This document shows, in pieces, positions 24,401-36,147 of a stretch of DNA of 64,000 nt. The notes below the pieces were generated by a model. The model did not search any database, was not told the DNA's origin, and worked only from the letters and a program-made list of their open reading frames with translations. The position numbers were made by a program, and so were the translations under genes. Source of the stretch: Spirodela intermedia (taxonomy: Eukaryota > Streptophyta > Magnoliopsida > Alismatales > Araceae); the NCBI GenBank assembly GCA_902729315.2, contig LR746272.1, positions 9,604,327 to 9,668,326 on the forward strand. Direction: 5' to 3'. Every line of letters begins with the position of its first letter. Position 1 is the first letter of the stretch.

Positions 24401-27320
24401 TAGAAGATATTAGAGGCAGGGAACAAACAGAAATCATAATAACGTTGTAACAACATGTATCCAACAGAGTCGTTTCAGAAACAGGTGTTCATAAATTGTG
24501 AAGAAAAATATTCTAAAACAAAATGATACAAATGAGAAGTTCATTTGAAAAGGTAATATTCTAATGGCTGTGGACAAGTACCAGACAGAATCTTGATGAT
24601 AAACCTTCTGCCCCTCTGGCAACTACAAAAACCTATAAGTGAATTACCCATTCGAGCAGTAAACTATGACACTTCAACGCAATTAACACCAAGAAGCTCG
24701 ATGTCACAATCATTATATTTCACATTGGAGTACAAACATGTCTATGGTGATCAGTATCATCTTTGTGAAACGTTCTACATCACTTTTTTACTTCACTCAG
24801 TAATAAATGTAACCCTTTCCCACGGTTTGGTCATAACCATTTTGACCCCAAACAAATCCGAATCACATTGATACAACAAAATGGTCAATCAGCGGTCAGC
24901 TTGATGTCCAATCCTCCATTTAGACATACACGTTAAATATTGCAGTTTCTGATTGTCAGGAATAAGATGATTTTTTTCCCATGAGAGGAAAGGAAGACCA
25001 TGTTCAACGAAATGTAGCGAGAGATGGACAATATTAATAGTGATTCAGTATAGCGTTCGTCAAAGTTTAGGTAAAAACCTCGAATCCTCACTCCTTTTGT
25101 TTGGGGAATGGTTGCTACAATATTTTCAACAAACCCAAGGAATTTTCACAAAGGACAATATGATTGTTTTTACTTTTCAATTGTTGTAACCTCCAATTAT
25201 GAATCAGACTTAAGGGCCCCCATTTAAATTGATCTTATAACCTGCATAAGAATACTTGCTTTCTGAAGTTAATAACCACTGCTTTAATTTAATTTTTAGC
25301 ACTCTCAATTTTTTTTCTCTTCCGCCTCTTCTTTTTCACTTGATAGACTGCACAAATGAACGCCATTCCTATCAAACTGATCTTGGAATACAAACCCCAC
25401 ATTCTTATCATCTCCTGTAGTGAGACTCTTTTTTTCAGCATATTCTTCATGTATTCACACTACATTGATCTCAAAAACACTTATTCTATTTTATAACTAC
25501 TTTCACTCCCCAAATGTACATCTCTGGCACAAAAGCTATACAAATCTATATTTTATCATATTATCTTATATAAGATATATAGATATATTACACACACAAG
25601 AATCGGAAATGTATAGTGCGGAAAATATGACAAGATAATAAAATTTTAAAAGGTTTAAATGACGAAAAATTCTTCAGATGAATGATTGGCACTCGGGGAC
25701 TTTACGAATCACACTTTTTCCAAGGGTTTCTGAAAAAGAAACATGTTTGTAGACGGAGACCTAAGGAAAAAAAAAAATGGGCGCTATGGAAATTTTTGCT
25801 GCAGGAGGTAAAACGAAGAGGCTCAAATGAGAATAGAAAGCAGCCGTCCAAAAACATTCAAGGAAGTCGCAAGAATTTTAATAATTAAGAAGCAGTTGCA
25901 CTTAGAGTAATGATCGTTATCTAGGTATTCAAGATATTTATTTTTTCAGTAATGTTCATCAAATATTTTCAACTTGGTAAACGAAAATCAGTACTGATGA
26001 CTTGCATATAAACTTAAATTCAATTACCACGAGATTTACGGATTTCTAGTATGATATCGTCAACGGCATCTGAAGCCACAAAAATAAAAGAAGACTACAG
26101 AAATCTATTTGTACCTAAACAAGGTAACCCACTGAGTAACTCATAAAGAAGTGAGAAGTAAGAAATTCACAGAATGTGAGCCATGCTCAAAAAAATTGCA
26201 AACCCCATGCTTTGAATTGAACATACCTTGATATGACAAATAGAATCCTGTAAATCTTGGATCTTGGAACTCATCTCCTTGATCGTCTTATCTTTTTCTT
26301 GATGAAAAAGGAACCTAGAATTCAAATCTTCAATGTTCTTTTCAAGTATTAATTCTGCCAATGTGAAAAGAAAGGCATGGAATTAACATGGGACAAAGAC
26401 TAAAACTTCGAATGACTGAAATGACCAGGAAAAAGGAAAGACTGGTGTTTTTGACAACTAACTTTAGCAGGCTTCGAGGAGGAAGTCATTCATTATTGAT
26501 ATGGAATTGATGGTATTTCATTAGAATAATAACAAGCAGAACAGAAAAAAGATCAATGATTGGAGTTCTTGTCAATAAATGTGACTTTGGCTTCTTCTTC
26601 TTTATCCAACCTACTATAGACTGATCTTCCTGTGCTGTAATAATAGAGAACGCACTCCTCATAATCCTATTGTCTGAAGACCACACCCTCCGATACTTTC
26701 TCATCCTAAACTGCATAAGACTAATGCTCGTCCGGGGGCATTTTACAGACTGCACTATTATCGAGCAGGTACGCAGAGAAACTGAGAACATGCATACAGG
26801 ACTAAGACTAGGATAGGACTCTGAGCGGATAAATTACGCCGTCGATGTGACATCTGTCTCTCCTTACAGTAAGAACGAGAGTGACAATGGTCGCTGGTGT
26901 AGAAATAACTAGACGCAATATTTTGCTATCAGAGTATGCTCACGTTTTGTCAACTGGCAAAACGTGAATCTGGTTTTGTTCACTTTTCCTCGTATTTTCA
27001 TTTGATCTCATGTTTATTCGCCGATATCTTTATGTAAGAGCCTTGAAGTAGTTTCCCAGTGTCATTCGAAAACCATCAGGTTTCGCGACCAAGGACCGGA
27101 TGTTTCACGGAAAATTCCTCATAAAATCCTTCAGGGGAGAGTGATTACCGAGACGAGATACCGTCAGCTTCAACTCCTCCAACTCGGAGACGTCACCGGC
27201 CACCGGCGGCCAACGGCTGACCTCGGGGAGGGCATGGATCGGCGAAAAGCGGAAGAAAACCGCGAGGTACAATGCCCCAACGCGGCTCCATCTTGACCGG
27301 CGAATCCCCCGGGAGCACAT
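21429..27320 (-). CDS. Coiled-coil protein with N-terminal signal-like segment and C-terminal membrane segment, unknown function
   Basis: Exons supported by splice sites: 27149-27320 (ATG 27320), 26227-26354, one near 26028-26094, 24249-24305, 24180-24192 (13 nt, uncertain), 24006-24119, 23023-23091, 22867-22923, 21940-22095 and 21429-21671 (stop). The N-terminus has a basic stretch then a hydrophobic run (GALYLAVFFRF) like a signal peptide. The middle is heptad-rich (LEKNIEDLNSRF, KDKTIKEMSSKIQDLQDS, SLWSEARKNSF, EQWIQIRQLEQTLQ). The last exon carries LQGYVRQLMGKNEFTTAFA, then a hydrophobic segment (VVFFVVLSSIAAHSSLISL) close to the C-terminus. This layout recalls plant myosin-heavy-chain-like membrane proteins such as At2g24420/At4g31340, but similarity is weak and that comparison is from memory. 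The joint through 24180-24305 does not keep phase as I read it, so part of the model is incomplete. Confidence 0.7.
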
Positions 27321-27895
27321 CGAAACGACCCGCAGAGAAACGGCGACGCACAAGAGGGGCGGTGCCGGCCCCTGGCCAGCCGGAGGAGTGGAGTGGCAGA
27401 TGCTGAAGACGAGTTCTTTCAGTTTTACTTATTTGTATTATTGCGATTTTTTTTATCTTAAGTTCCAGGTAAAAAAACCTTACAAGCGAATCATTATCCA
27501 ATTAAAAATAAATTTAATTTTAAATAAAATATAATAAAATAATTAAACTGTATCCAAATACCTAGTAATGTTTTTATGGTCCACCGAGCAAGAAACCAAG
27601 GTCGCGTTCGTCAGCCGAGTTTGGTATTAGATTTTTCCCTTAAATACGTTATCCCTCGTGGTTTAAATATCCAGTTACCCATTGGGTTTGGTCAATCCTG
27701 GAGCATGCGTTCGGTCAACCCAGTGGGCAGACTGGGAGGTGAGATCAACCCTGCGAAATCAGAGCGCGATCGTAGATTAAAGATCTTCGTCCATCAGAGC
27801 TACGATCCCTCTCCATTATTACTCCGGCGACTGCTCAGAGTCGTGAGGAAAGGGAGGGGAGGACGTTATTCCACCGTTTCCATGGGGAAGAAGAG

Positions 27896-27938
<43 letters not shown>

Positions 27939-28069
27939 GAGAAGAGGAGGGAAGTAAGAGCCCCGGCAAAAAGGGGGAGGATGGGTGAGGAGGGAGCAGG
28001 ATGGTCAACGGAGAGAGAAGAACAATCTACAGAGCAGTGAAGTCGTCGAATTTTTGGGGTGCACCGAGG
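27321..28069. promoter_or_regulatory. Promoter of the coiled-coil gene / 3' flank of GLK
   Basis: A 749-bp spacer, AT-rich at 27430-27560. It includes a (GA)n microsatellite at 27901-27934, about 136 bp downstream of the GLK stop. The open frames across it are low-complexity and not recognised. Confidence 0.5.
27901..27934. repeat. (GA)n microsatellite
   Basis: About 34 bp of uninterrupted GA on the plus strand, in the 3' flank (likely 3' UTR) of the GLK gene. Confidence 0.95.
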
Positions 28070-30226
28070 TCAGGCGCTGGAGGGGGGGATCTTGGAGACC
28101 CCCTGCCGCTGCAGCTCGGTCAACACACTGTCCAGGGACGGGGGCTTCAGCCCCAGGGGCAGCGGCAGCCATGGCTTCGCCAGAACGTCCCCGATGGCCG
28201 CGTCGATGCTCTCCTTCGACTGAAGAAGATCACAGAAAGTCAACAGTTAGGGTTAGGGTTAGGGTTCTGATGCTGGACAGACGAGGGAGGAGGAAGAAAG
28301 AGTAGAGTACTTACGGGGTGGGGCTCGACCTGGACGGGAGGGCCTCCGTGCCTCGCCGGAGGAGGGGCGGCGCCGTCTGGCTTGTACATGGGGTGGGGAG
28401 GGATTCCGGGGACCGGCGGAACCATGAATCTCTGCATATTATTTCGTGGGATATCAGAGTCAACGAGGATCACTCGTTAAAAAGAAGAGTGATGAGTCAG
28501 AGGGTAGAGACGCTACCGCCGGCGGCATTGGCTGGGGGAAGCATGGAGTTCCCTGGGTCAACGCGTTCGGAACCCAACCTTCTCTCAAGCCCTGGGGAAA
28601 CAAGATCATCAGAGAAGAAATGTACTGGATTAGAATTGTGGAGGCAAAATGTGGAGCTGAAATACAGTGTCTTTATTCTGTTCATGCGGTTGCAAGCGGG
28701 GGAGGAAGCTTACCCTGCGATAATGTGGGTGGTGCCAGTACGAAGGGTCCGGCGGCGGCTGGGGAGACCACGGCGGCGGCGGGGGAGACCGTGCTGGGAC
28801 TGCGTGCTTGGGCCACATGTGAACTATCGAGTGGTCAACGGTGGGGTGCCCCCAGACGTGTAGAGGGGGCCTGAAGGCCTGAGCGGGAGGGGGGAAGCCC
28901 AAGGTGGGCGCCGGCCACGGCGTCACCTCCCTCTTGGTTCCTCCCCCGGCCGGTGGGGCGCTGTACATCTGTCGGCGCTGACTCCAGCTCGCCGCCTCCG
29001 CTTCCCTTGCCAGCATATGTTTCCGGTGGGATCGATATTTCTGAGAAAAAAGAAAGAAAACAAATCGAATCAATGATGAACGATAGTTCTGTGATTTGCA
29101 TGCCTAGTTCCCCGCGAAACAAAGAACATTTTCGAAGATAATTCGTCACCCTCGGAGAACTCCGGGAACTTTATTCCTTGATAGGAGTCATTTAGACGAA
29201 TGACGGCGGGACTGAGAACCTATTAAGGGATATCGCAGAATATGGATGAACAACTGATAGAACCGAGACTAAAAGCGTACTGCAACCTAATCAGATATCA
29301 TCAGGGAGGGATGATGGAGAGGGGTTTTACTTGAAGATGGCTGGCGATGTTATGCCGGGTGAGATAATCGATCCCCATTAGCTCCAAAATCCGGGAAGGC
29401 ACCGCCTTGTCCACCCCAAGCTGCTCCACTGCTTGAACGAATCTCCGGTGCAGGTCCGGCGTCCAATCCACCTGCGAAATACCCGATAAAGAGTGTGAGG
29501 ACGGGCAGCGGAGGAAGGACAGAAACGAGGACGGAAGAGGACGGGCAAGTTCGTCTGATAAGTAAGTCTCCCCGCTGAGCATCGGTCGAGGAATTCTACG
29601 CGATGAAACCATCTATTTCCGAGTTTCGATTCGGAGGGTGATGGATGGGCAGCGGCGGCGCCACCAGGGGGTGTATAAATGTAGCGGACGAGCTCTGGTA
29701 ATCCGACAGATGGTTTCTTTCCTTGGAGGTGTTTACCAACCTTCATTTTCCGTTTTCCTTGGGTGCTCTTCGCCTGCGAGCCCGATGACTTGCGACCCTT
29801 ATCGGCCTCCGGCGAGGATGAGCTCCCCGCCGAGACCGCTAGACCGTCGTCGTTTGGAGCCGCGCCACCGGTGTTACTCGATTGCTTCTCGTCCTCTTCG
29901 GCCTCCCTCTTCTCGTTCTCGTCGGCTCTCTCTAGATCTTGATCTCCGGTGCTCCTGGAGGCCGTCGTCGTCCCCGAGTCCTCGCCGCCGCCGACGGAGA
30001 ACTCGGCGAGCATCTCCGTGGGGTCCAGTTCCAGGTCCGGCAGGGTGTCACCGTCGTCGAACCCCACGAACAAGTCATCGAAGTCGATGCTCTCCAGCAA
30101 GTCTCCCGCCGAGAAGTCCCCGGAGAAATTGTCGGCCCCCCCGCTGCCCAGCGCTGAGAAGTCACCGGCCGACCCTCCCCCTCTGTCATCATCATTCCTA
30201 CTCCTCAAAGGTGAGATTGCGAGCAT
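28070..30226 (-). CDS. GLK: GOLDEN2-LIKE (GLK) GARP transcription factor
   Basis: Nuclear activator of photosynthesis and chloroplast-development genes in the GLK family. Six exons in phase: 29741-30226, 29331-29471, 28714-29040, 28517-28591, 28315-28431, 28070-28219, giving 431 residues. Residues 1-162 are acidic ([18 protein letters not shown]) then basic before the GARP/MYB-like domain. That domain starts at 163 ([19 protein letters not shown]), has the SHAQKYF-like segment [18 protein letters not shown], and is followed by the GLK-specific AREAEAASW. Residues ~230-382 are Pro-rich. The last exon (383-431) is the GCT box ([20 protein letters not shown], then [12 protein letters not shown]), which separates GLKs from other GARP proteins. 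The acceptor of the last exon lies next to a TTAGGG tract. Whether this is the GLK1 or GLK2 orthologue cannot be decided here. Confidence 0.95.
28246..28266 (+). repeat. Short interstitial telomere-like tract, (TTAGGG)3 plus partial
   Basis: Three perfect TTAGGG units plus a partial one, in the last GLK intron, 27 bp from the start of the last coding exon. On the gene's sense strand it reads as CCCTAA units between the branch-point region and the acceptor. Confidence 0.95.
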
Positions 30227-32725
30227 CCCAATGAAGAGGAAGAAGATGATTGGGATGAAGGGGAGGAGCTGGAGCCAAGTCCCAGCTTATCAGGTCAGGT
30301 GGGTCGACGTGAAGATTTCATGGGGTAGGTGGGCAGGTCGTCGACGGCGAGAAGCAAGTCTGCGGAGCTGGCGGCCGGCCTTCTCCGGCGAGTTTCATCG
30401 GCCGGCAAATCTGACGGTGGCTGGGTCTGGTTTGGTCTTCAACGTTATAGATCTGTTCGTCCTGTTTTGGAGCCTACCGGGCTCTGCATCTCCACCACAA
30501 CTTCTCTCTAGATTTCCTTGATTTCTTTCTGGCTTTTGTTTGAACATGCCTCAACCTGGCCCCCCCATTTTTTTATTTTTCCTCCCGACTGATCTGTGGA
30601 CGTCTATTTTTCAAGGCTTTACAAATTCACCAAAATAGCACGAACAAGTATTTTGCAGAGACTCGTGAGTGGGACGAAGGGTAGCATATACGACAGTGGT
30701 AGCATGCATATCGGCTAGAGAAAGGGCCTGTCCATGTTTGGAGAAAGAGAGAGGAGAGAGGAGGGAGGGGGGGCAGTAGACTGTATATCCTTGTCCTTTC
30801 CTATAATGGCAGATGTGTCCCTTTCCCTCTCCTTTTCAAACGGCAATCTCACAGTGACGCGCGGCGTTTGGATGAGGACGAAGACCTTCACAGTAAATTC
30901 TTTCCCTGCACATAGTCGGGGGCCCAGTAGTATCTCCTGCATGCCAAAGGCGTTCCTTCTCGTCGGCCACTACTCCACAGGAAGCCATCTCCAATCCTTC
31001 AACCACGCAGTGTCGACTTGCAAATGCCGCGCCCGTCTAAGCCCCATCAAGACCTCTGTGACGGTGAGAAGTGGGATGTCCCCCGGGACTTCAGGTCGAG
31101 GACACTCGATTAATTTCCACAGAAATCGCCTTGAGTGCGTCTTCCTCTACGTTATGCTCCAGTGAGAGGGAGGTGCGACAGTAAACATCTTCTCTGCTGA
31201 AGTTCGCCATGATAACAGACCAGAACTGCCTGTCTGGTGAATCAGCTCCCCCTCGCCCCTTCCGAGAGGGTCCAGAACCTGCCTGCCTCTCGACGGTGGT
31301 CTCCCTTCATCTCTCTCTCTCTCGCGTTTCTCTCTCTGCAGACACATTTATCTTTATATATCTACCCATCTCCCTCACTCTTCGAGGCGTTAGGTAGTGT
31401 CACGCTACCCCAGAATCGACGAGTCGTCTTTTATCCGCCGTCTCCCCCAAGGATGAGTCTGTACTTACGCTCTCTCTCTCTCTCTCTCTCTCAACGAGGG
31501 AGGGAGCCTGATTAGCTTGACATGGAGTTTTGGACTGGTCCGGGAGACGAGTCTGTCGAGGATGTTAGCATTCACCGTTCCCCGTCATTTTTTCCGGCCG
31601 CCGGCGGGCAACTTTTGGCGCGAGTCGGCGATGCGTCTCTTTCACCGACTTCCAAGACGAGGAGTCCGCGCCGGCCGGGAACAAACACAGCCTCGCGCTA
31701 CGACGGAGGCTCCCCGCAGCAGCTCCCGCCGCTGCACGCCGACGTCCTCAACCTGTCGGAGAGATTTCTCGGGTTCCATGCCTCTGAAAGCACCTCCGGC
31801 TTGGTTAAATGCTTGATTAGTGATTCTCTCCCGAACTTCCGAGTCCCTTGTCCTAACCTGCAGCCGCCGCTCTCGCACGGAAACTCGCCGGACATGCGCT
31901 TGATCCATTCACCAACCCCTGAGGCAGGGCGGGCTCCGTAACTGCGCCTTACGCCTTACAGATTGGACAGATCGAACCTTTATCCCTTAACCCTGATTGG
32001 ACGGGTTCAACGAGTGGAACCCAGCAGGGGACGGGAGATCGCCGCCCCAACAACGACACACATAGTACGTCTCATCACTATATCCAGCTCCCGCTCCCTG
32101 AAACAGCGATCAATTATCTCTGATCCCTCCGCATTAGAAAGTGAGAGAGAGAGAGAGATAGAGAGAGGAGAGAAGGGCCCTCCGCCGACGGGTGGTTCGG
32201 GGTGGGAATTTCTCGTCGACGCTCCGTGCCATCGACAAGGGACCGAGGGAGAATGGTGGAGGGTTGGGAGGGCCTCACACATGCAGCCCTGGTCCCCTCG
32301 GGAAAGAGACGCGCAGAGTTCCACAACATTTATTGTTAACGGGGTTGGTGTGGTTGGAAGGGTTTCCGGCGTCGTACGTCTAACAAGATCAGACGGACTT
32401 ATTAATGCGGATATCCTTCCTGATTCCCCCACGGCTTCGTACATCGTTTCTCTCCATCTCTCTCGGTCGATCTGGGTTCTTCTGACCTGTCACGGCACGC
32501 CTGGCGTTCGCCACGGCGCCGTTGCCGGCGGCAGCACCTGCGGACGTCGGACTACCGGCGTTTTCAGGAGGAGCTTACTGCGGCTACGCCCGCCCTCAGT
32601 CCTATTAGTAATCCGGAGCTACAATCTTCTGTGAACAGAAGTCGATTTCTAACAGCTAATGTCTTAATAACGGCCCTGCGAATAAGTGGATCTCGCCAGT
32701 AGGGGACGAGCAACTTCATCTCTCA

Positions 32726-32791
<66 letters not shown>

Positions 32792-33500
32792 ATCAATTTA
32801 TCTCCCTCTCCTTCCTCCCTCCCAACCCTCTCGTAAAAAAACCAGAAGATGCCAAATGCCAGCGGCGGGTCTATCCAAATGGGGTCTGTCGGAGTTATTC
32901 TGCACTCAGCAGCCGTAATTTAACCTGTCTCGGACGTGGCCCCCGGCCCAATTCGAGAAACCGCGCCGTGGCGTTCTGTAATCCAGACACTTGCGTGGTC
33001 GAGAAGCGCCGACATTATATTAGGCTTTTGATATGGAGGTTATGCGTTATTTCTTATTCAAGAGAGGATGATATAAGGACTACTATATTGGTCTTAGGAA
33101 AACGAAGCTATTTGTTCTTATTCAGGAGAGGATAACGGTGGATGGACGACGAAGAGCCAACTCAATAATAGAAAGAACGTGTTATTTCGATGACCTAGAT
33201 CAACGTCAGAGTTGTCTACATAATTTCCTTAGTAAATGAGAGATTCCTCCGAGTAAACATATGTTAACGACGATAAAGCCTAAATGCCGTCTCTATCGAT
33301 GCACTTGATGGATTCCAGTCCAGTTCAACATTATTTTTTCTGAATCTAGGCATTGACGTCAAAGAATCTATTCCTCTCTCTCTCTCTCTCTCTCCCCGTC
33401 TGACTGGACTCGTTACACACTCGTAAATATCGACCGTTTCATCAATTTAAGATTGTAAGCATAGTCTCTAGTTTATTTGGTCGTTCTCAAGATCTCTCAT
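30227..33500. other. GLK upstream region, gene-poor, microsatellite-rich
   Basis: Holds the GLK promoter nearest 30227. Short CT/GA runs occur at about 31311-31322, 31471-31492, 32139-32166 and 33372-33393, besides the compound tract at 32729-32789. An open frame on the plus strand at 31522-31941 and others on both strands have no recognisable domain. I see no supported gene. Confidence 0.45.
32729..32789. repeat. Compound microsatellite (TC)n(TA)n
   Basis: About 31 bp of TC passes directly into about 30 bp of TA, both uninterrupted. Long perfect tracts like this are usually length-polymorphic. Confidence 0.95.
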
Positions 33501-36147
33501 TTATAGATATCCAAAACCTGACGGAAGCATGTCCCTATCGGATGGTTCTAATCTACCGATTAGCTTCAGTTTCTCCCCGGAAGCCAACAAACCCGCGACG
33601 AAATCTAGCGCCGCCGGTGGTTGTCGGAGGCTCTGCTCCTCCGCTGCCCTTGGATATTCCGGGCACCGCAATGGACATGGTACCTCCCTCCCTTCCTCGG
33701 TACAGCCGCGTGACGACGCTAAGATCTGACGACTCCCTGCGTCTCCACTGTAGCGGGCCCTGGTGTGCCCGGCGGTGCCCCACCGACGCGCGACGCGCGG
33801 TCCTGCGGCGACTCCGCCATAAGCGGGACAGACTGACCGACGGTAAGAACGGCCTACTATCGCTGTTCTTCCCGGCGAGAGGTCCCCCCACCGAGCCCAC
33901 CACGGCGAACTCCTCCCCGCCCGCCCCACCGGCGATATCCACCAAATCTCCATCCGCATCGCGGGAGAAAATAGCAGGTTAGCGAGGAGGGTGAGGGCGA
34001 TGTTTCTTCTCTCATATTTCGCTATATTCTTCAGGGAATATACCGGCGACGGCCCCATGGCGGCCCCTCGGCCCGGAGTGCTCCCCCCGTGGGGCGACCA
34101 GCTTGTGTGGCCGGAGCCGCCTTCGGGGGCGGTGGCGGGCCTCCTGCGCGATTCTTCTGGGGCCTCTAAATCCGCGGGGTGGTCCAAGCTGTAACAGCGG
34201 TCGTCTTCCCCCATCCATGGCGAAGGCGGGACTGAGGACTTGCTTCCCGTTGAAATCGTCTGGGGTCTGAAGATCGTGTCTCCATGGCATCAGCAGCAGA
34301 ATAGACCAACCGGAATTTGGTTTACTCAGTGCGTCTAACCACACTGGAGATGATGCAGAAATTAACTTCTGGGCGAGCTGGTCCCATCGCGCAGCCAAAT
34401 GGGGTTGGCCCCCTTGTGGAGCCTTATTGGCGAGCTCCCCCACCCGGGTCGCCGCGATCTATTCCTTCTATCCTTTCGGGAACAAGTGGCCTACGACTTG
34501 GAAGAACTTGGAATGCTCCATTAATGGAGTTATATTTAAATCTCGACGGGTTGAAAGCAAGGTCCGAAAGGAAATTGACGCTATCCTTGGTAGTTAGGAT
34601 GCCCTCTCTCGAAGAGGAATCCTGCAGATTTGCTCCGTCGTTGATAAAGTGTCTCTGTAAAAATTACTCCTTTTCCCCGTCGAGGAAGGAAACAAGAAAT
34701 ACTTTACGAGAGAGAGAGAGCAAGATTTGATGTCGACAGCCACAGTAAAATGGGTTCTCTTGGTGCAGGCGTCAGAGTCGCAGATATCCGGAGCCGGAGA
34801 ACGTACTGGGATCTGCCAGAGTTCGAAACCTTGCCTGCGGCGTCAAGGGATCCCCAGCATCACGTTGAGTGCAAGTAGGGAGAGAGAGAGAGATGGGGCC
34901 TCCCGTTCCTACCCTTCCATTGCAGGGGTTCACGCACTTCGTGCTCTGCTCCGTTCTCGTATTGGACGAGGGGAGTTCCCCTGGCCTGCTCTGCTATCCT
35001 TGGATTGCCATTTGTGCCCGTTGCCGTGTTGCCTCGGACCTGTGCCCAACCCGGCGACGAATTTTAGGACACTACCATCCAAACCCCGTTACATGGCCCC
35101 TCCACCCATCCCTCTCTCTGTGAAGTAACCCGTCCAATGACTTCCCGGGCCAATATGAGGTGAGCCCAGATATCTTAACAGGCCGACAGTGGGTACCCAG
35201 TGGATCAAGAATGGGCCCAATCAACCCTGGCGCAAATTCCTCAGGAATCGAGCTTTTCAGAGTCTGCAGACCCAGATTCAAAGAGGAGAAGGTAGAGATA
35301 GATCCCCCAGCAAAATGCCGACTTTTCTTCAAAGACTCGCATTAAAATCATGAAGGCCGGGGGGTGCTCATCTACAGCTAGTGTCGGGTTGAACAACCAG
35401 CTGTTGGGCCCATTCAATTCGCATTTATCAGCCTGACCGACCAACCCTCAGAATGTTCGCTGTACCCATGTTATTAGGAGGGAGGCCCATCGTCCCTCTC
35501 ACTTTGTAGCCCACCGTCGATTCCTCCCCTCTTATTACCGCCCCCAGCACACGGTTGCACATTCAGTGTGCCCATTAGCGAGAGAGAGAGAGGGTTGAGG
35601 GAACCAATCAGGTTGTCGGGGAGGAGCCCATGTGGCCGACGACTTGAAACATGGCAGCTGACAGCACCATCGCTATGCCGTGAAATGGACTACAGCGAAG
35701 CCAGTAGGGGGGAGACACGAGAACTGGTCACGCCATCAATCCGAACCAATTATTTGGCTTGAAGCGTGACAGCGACGTTCGACCAGCTTTATAGGCGAGC
35801 CGTCGAGGAGGAGGCGGGTGAGTAGTAGGATCAAGCTAGAGAGAACTGGTCGATAATGGAAGAGGTGATCCGAACATAGGTTAGAGGAGAGAGGGGGCAA
35901 CAATGCCGAGAGCTGCACAAAACGATGGCTAGCTTGTTCTTCGACGCCGCTTCGTGGGTCAGCCCGCAGGGAAGAAGACGACCACCCACCTTCTCCGTTG
36001 TGAGAGGAAGGAAGCCCCACAAAACTAAAAACCAGGAAGGGTCAGGGTCAGATCAAGAGACTCCTCCCCCCCTCGCAACTTGGGAAGGGGGACGGTGGCG
36101 GCCCTTCCACCCCTAACTTTACGACCGGGGTAACCGTAATTGCGCCT
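33501..36147. other. GC-rich intergenic stretch with long but unassigned open frames
   Basis: The minus strand is open over 237 codons at 33501-34214 and 144 codons at 34012-34443, and the plus strand over 147 codons at 33542-33982, all overlapping. A candidate two-exon reading on the minus strand (ATG 34214, donor after 34044) could not be continued in the same frame. From 34440 to 36147 several short GA runs (34709-34720, 34879-34892, 35578-35592) and GGCCCA motifs occur. No family was recognised; this could be a decayed gene or only GC-rich spacer downstream of the receptor kinase. Confidence 0.35.

Noticed and set aside
31522-31941. 139-codon open frame on the plus strand
   Set aside because: No recognisable domain, GC-rich, and equally open on the opposite strand; no splice or family support.
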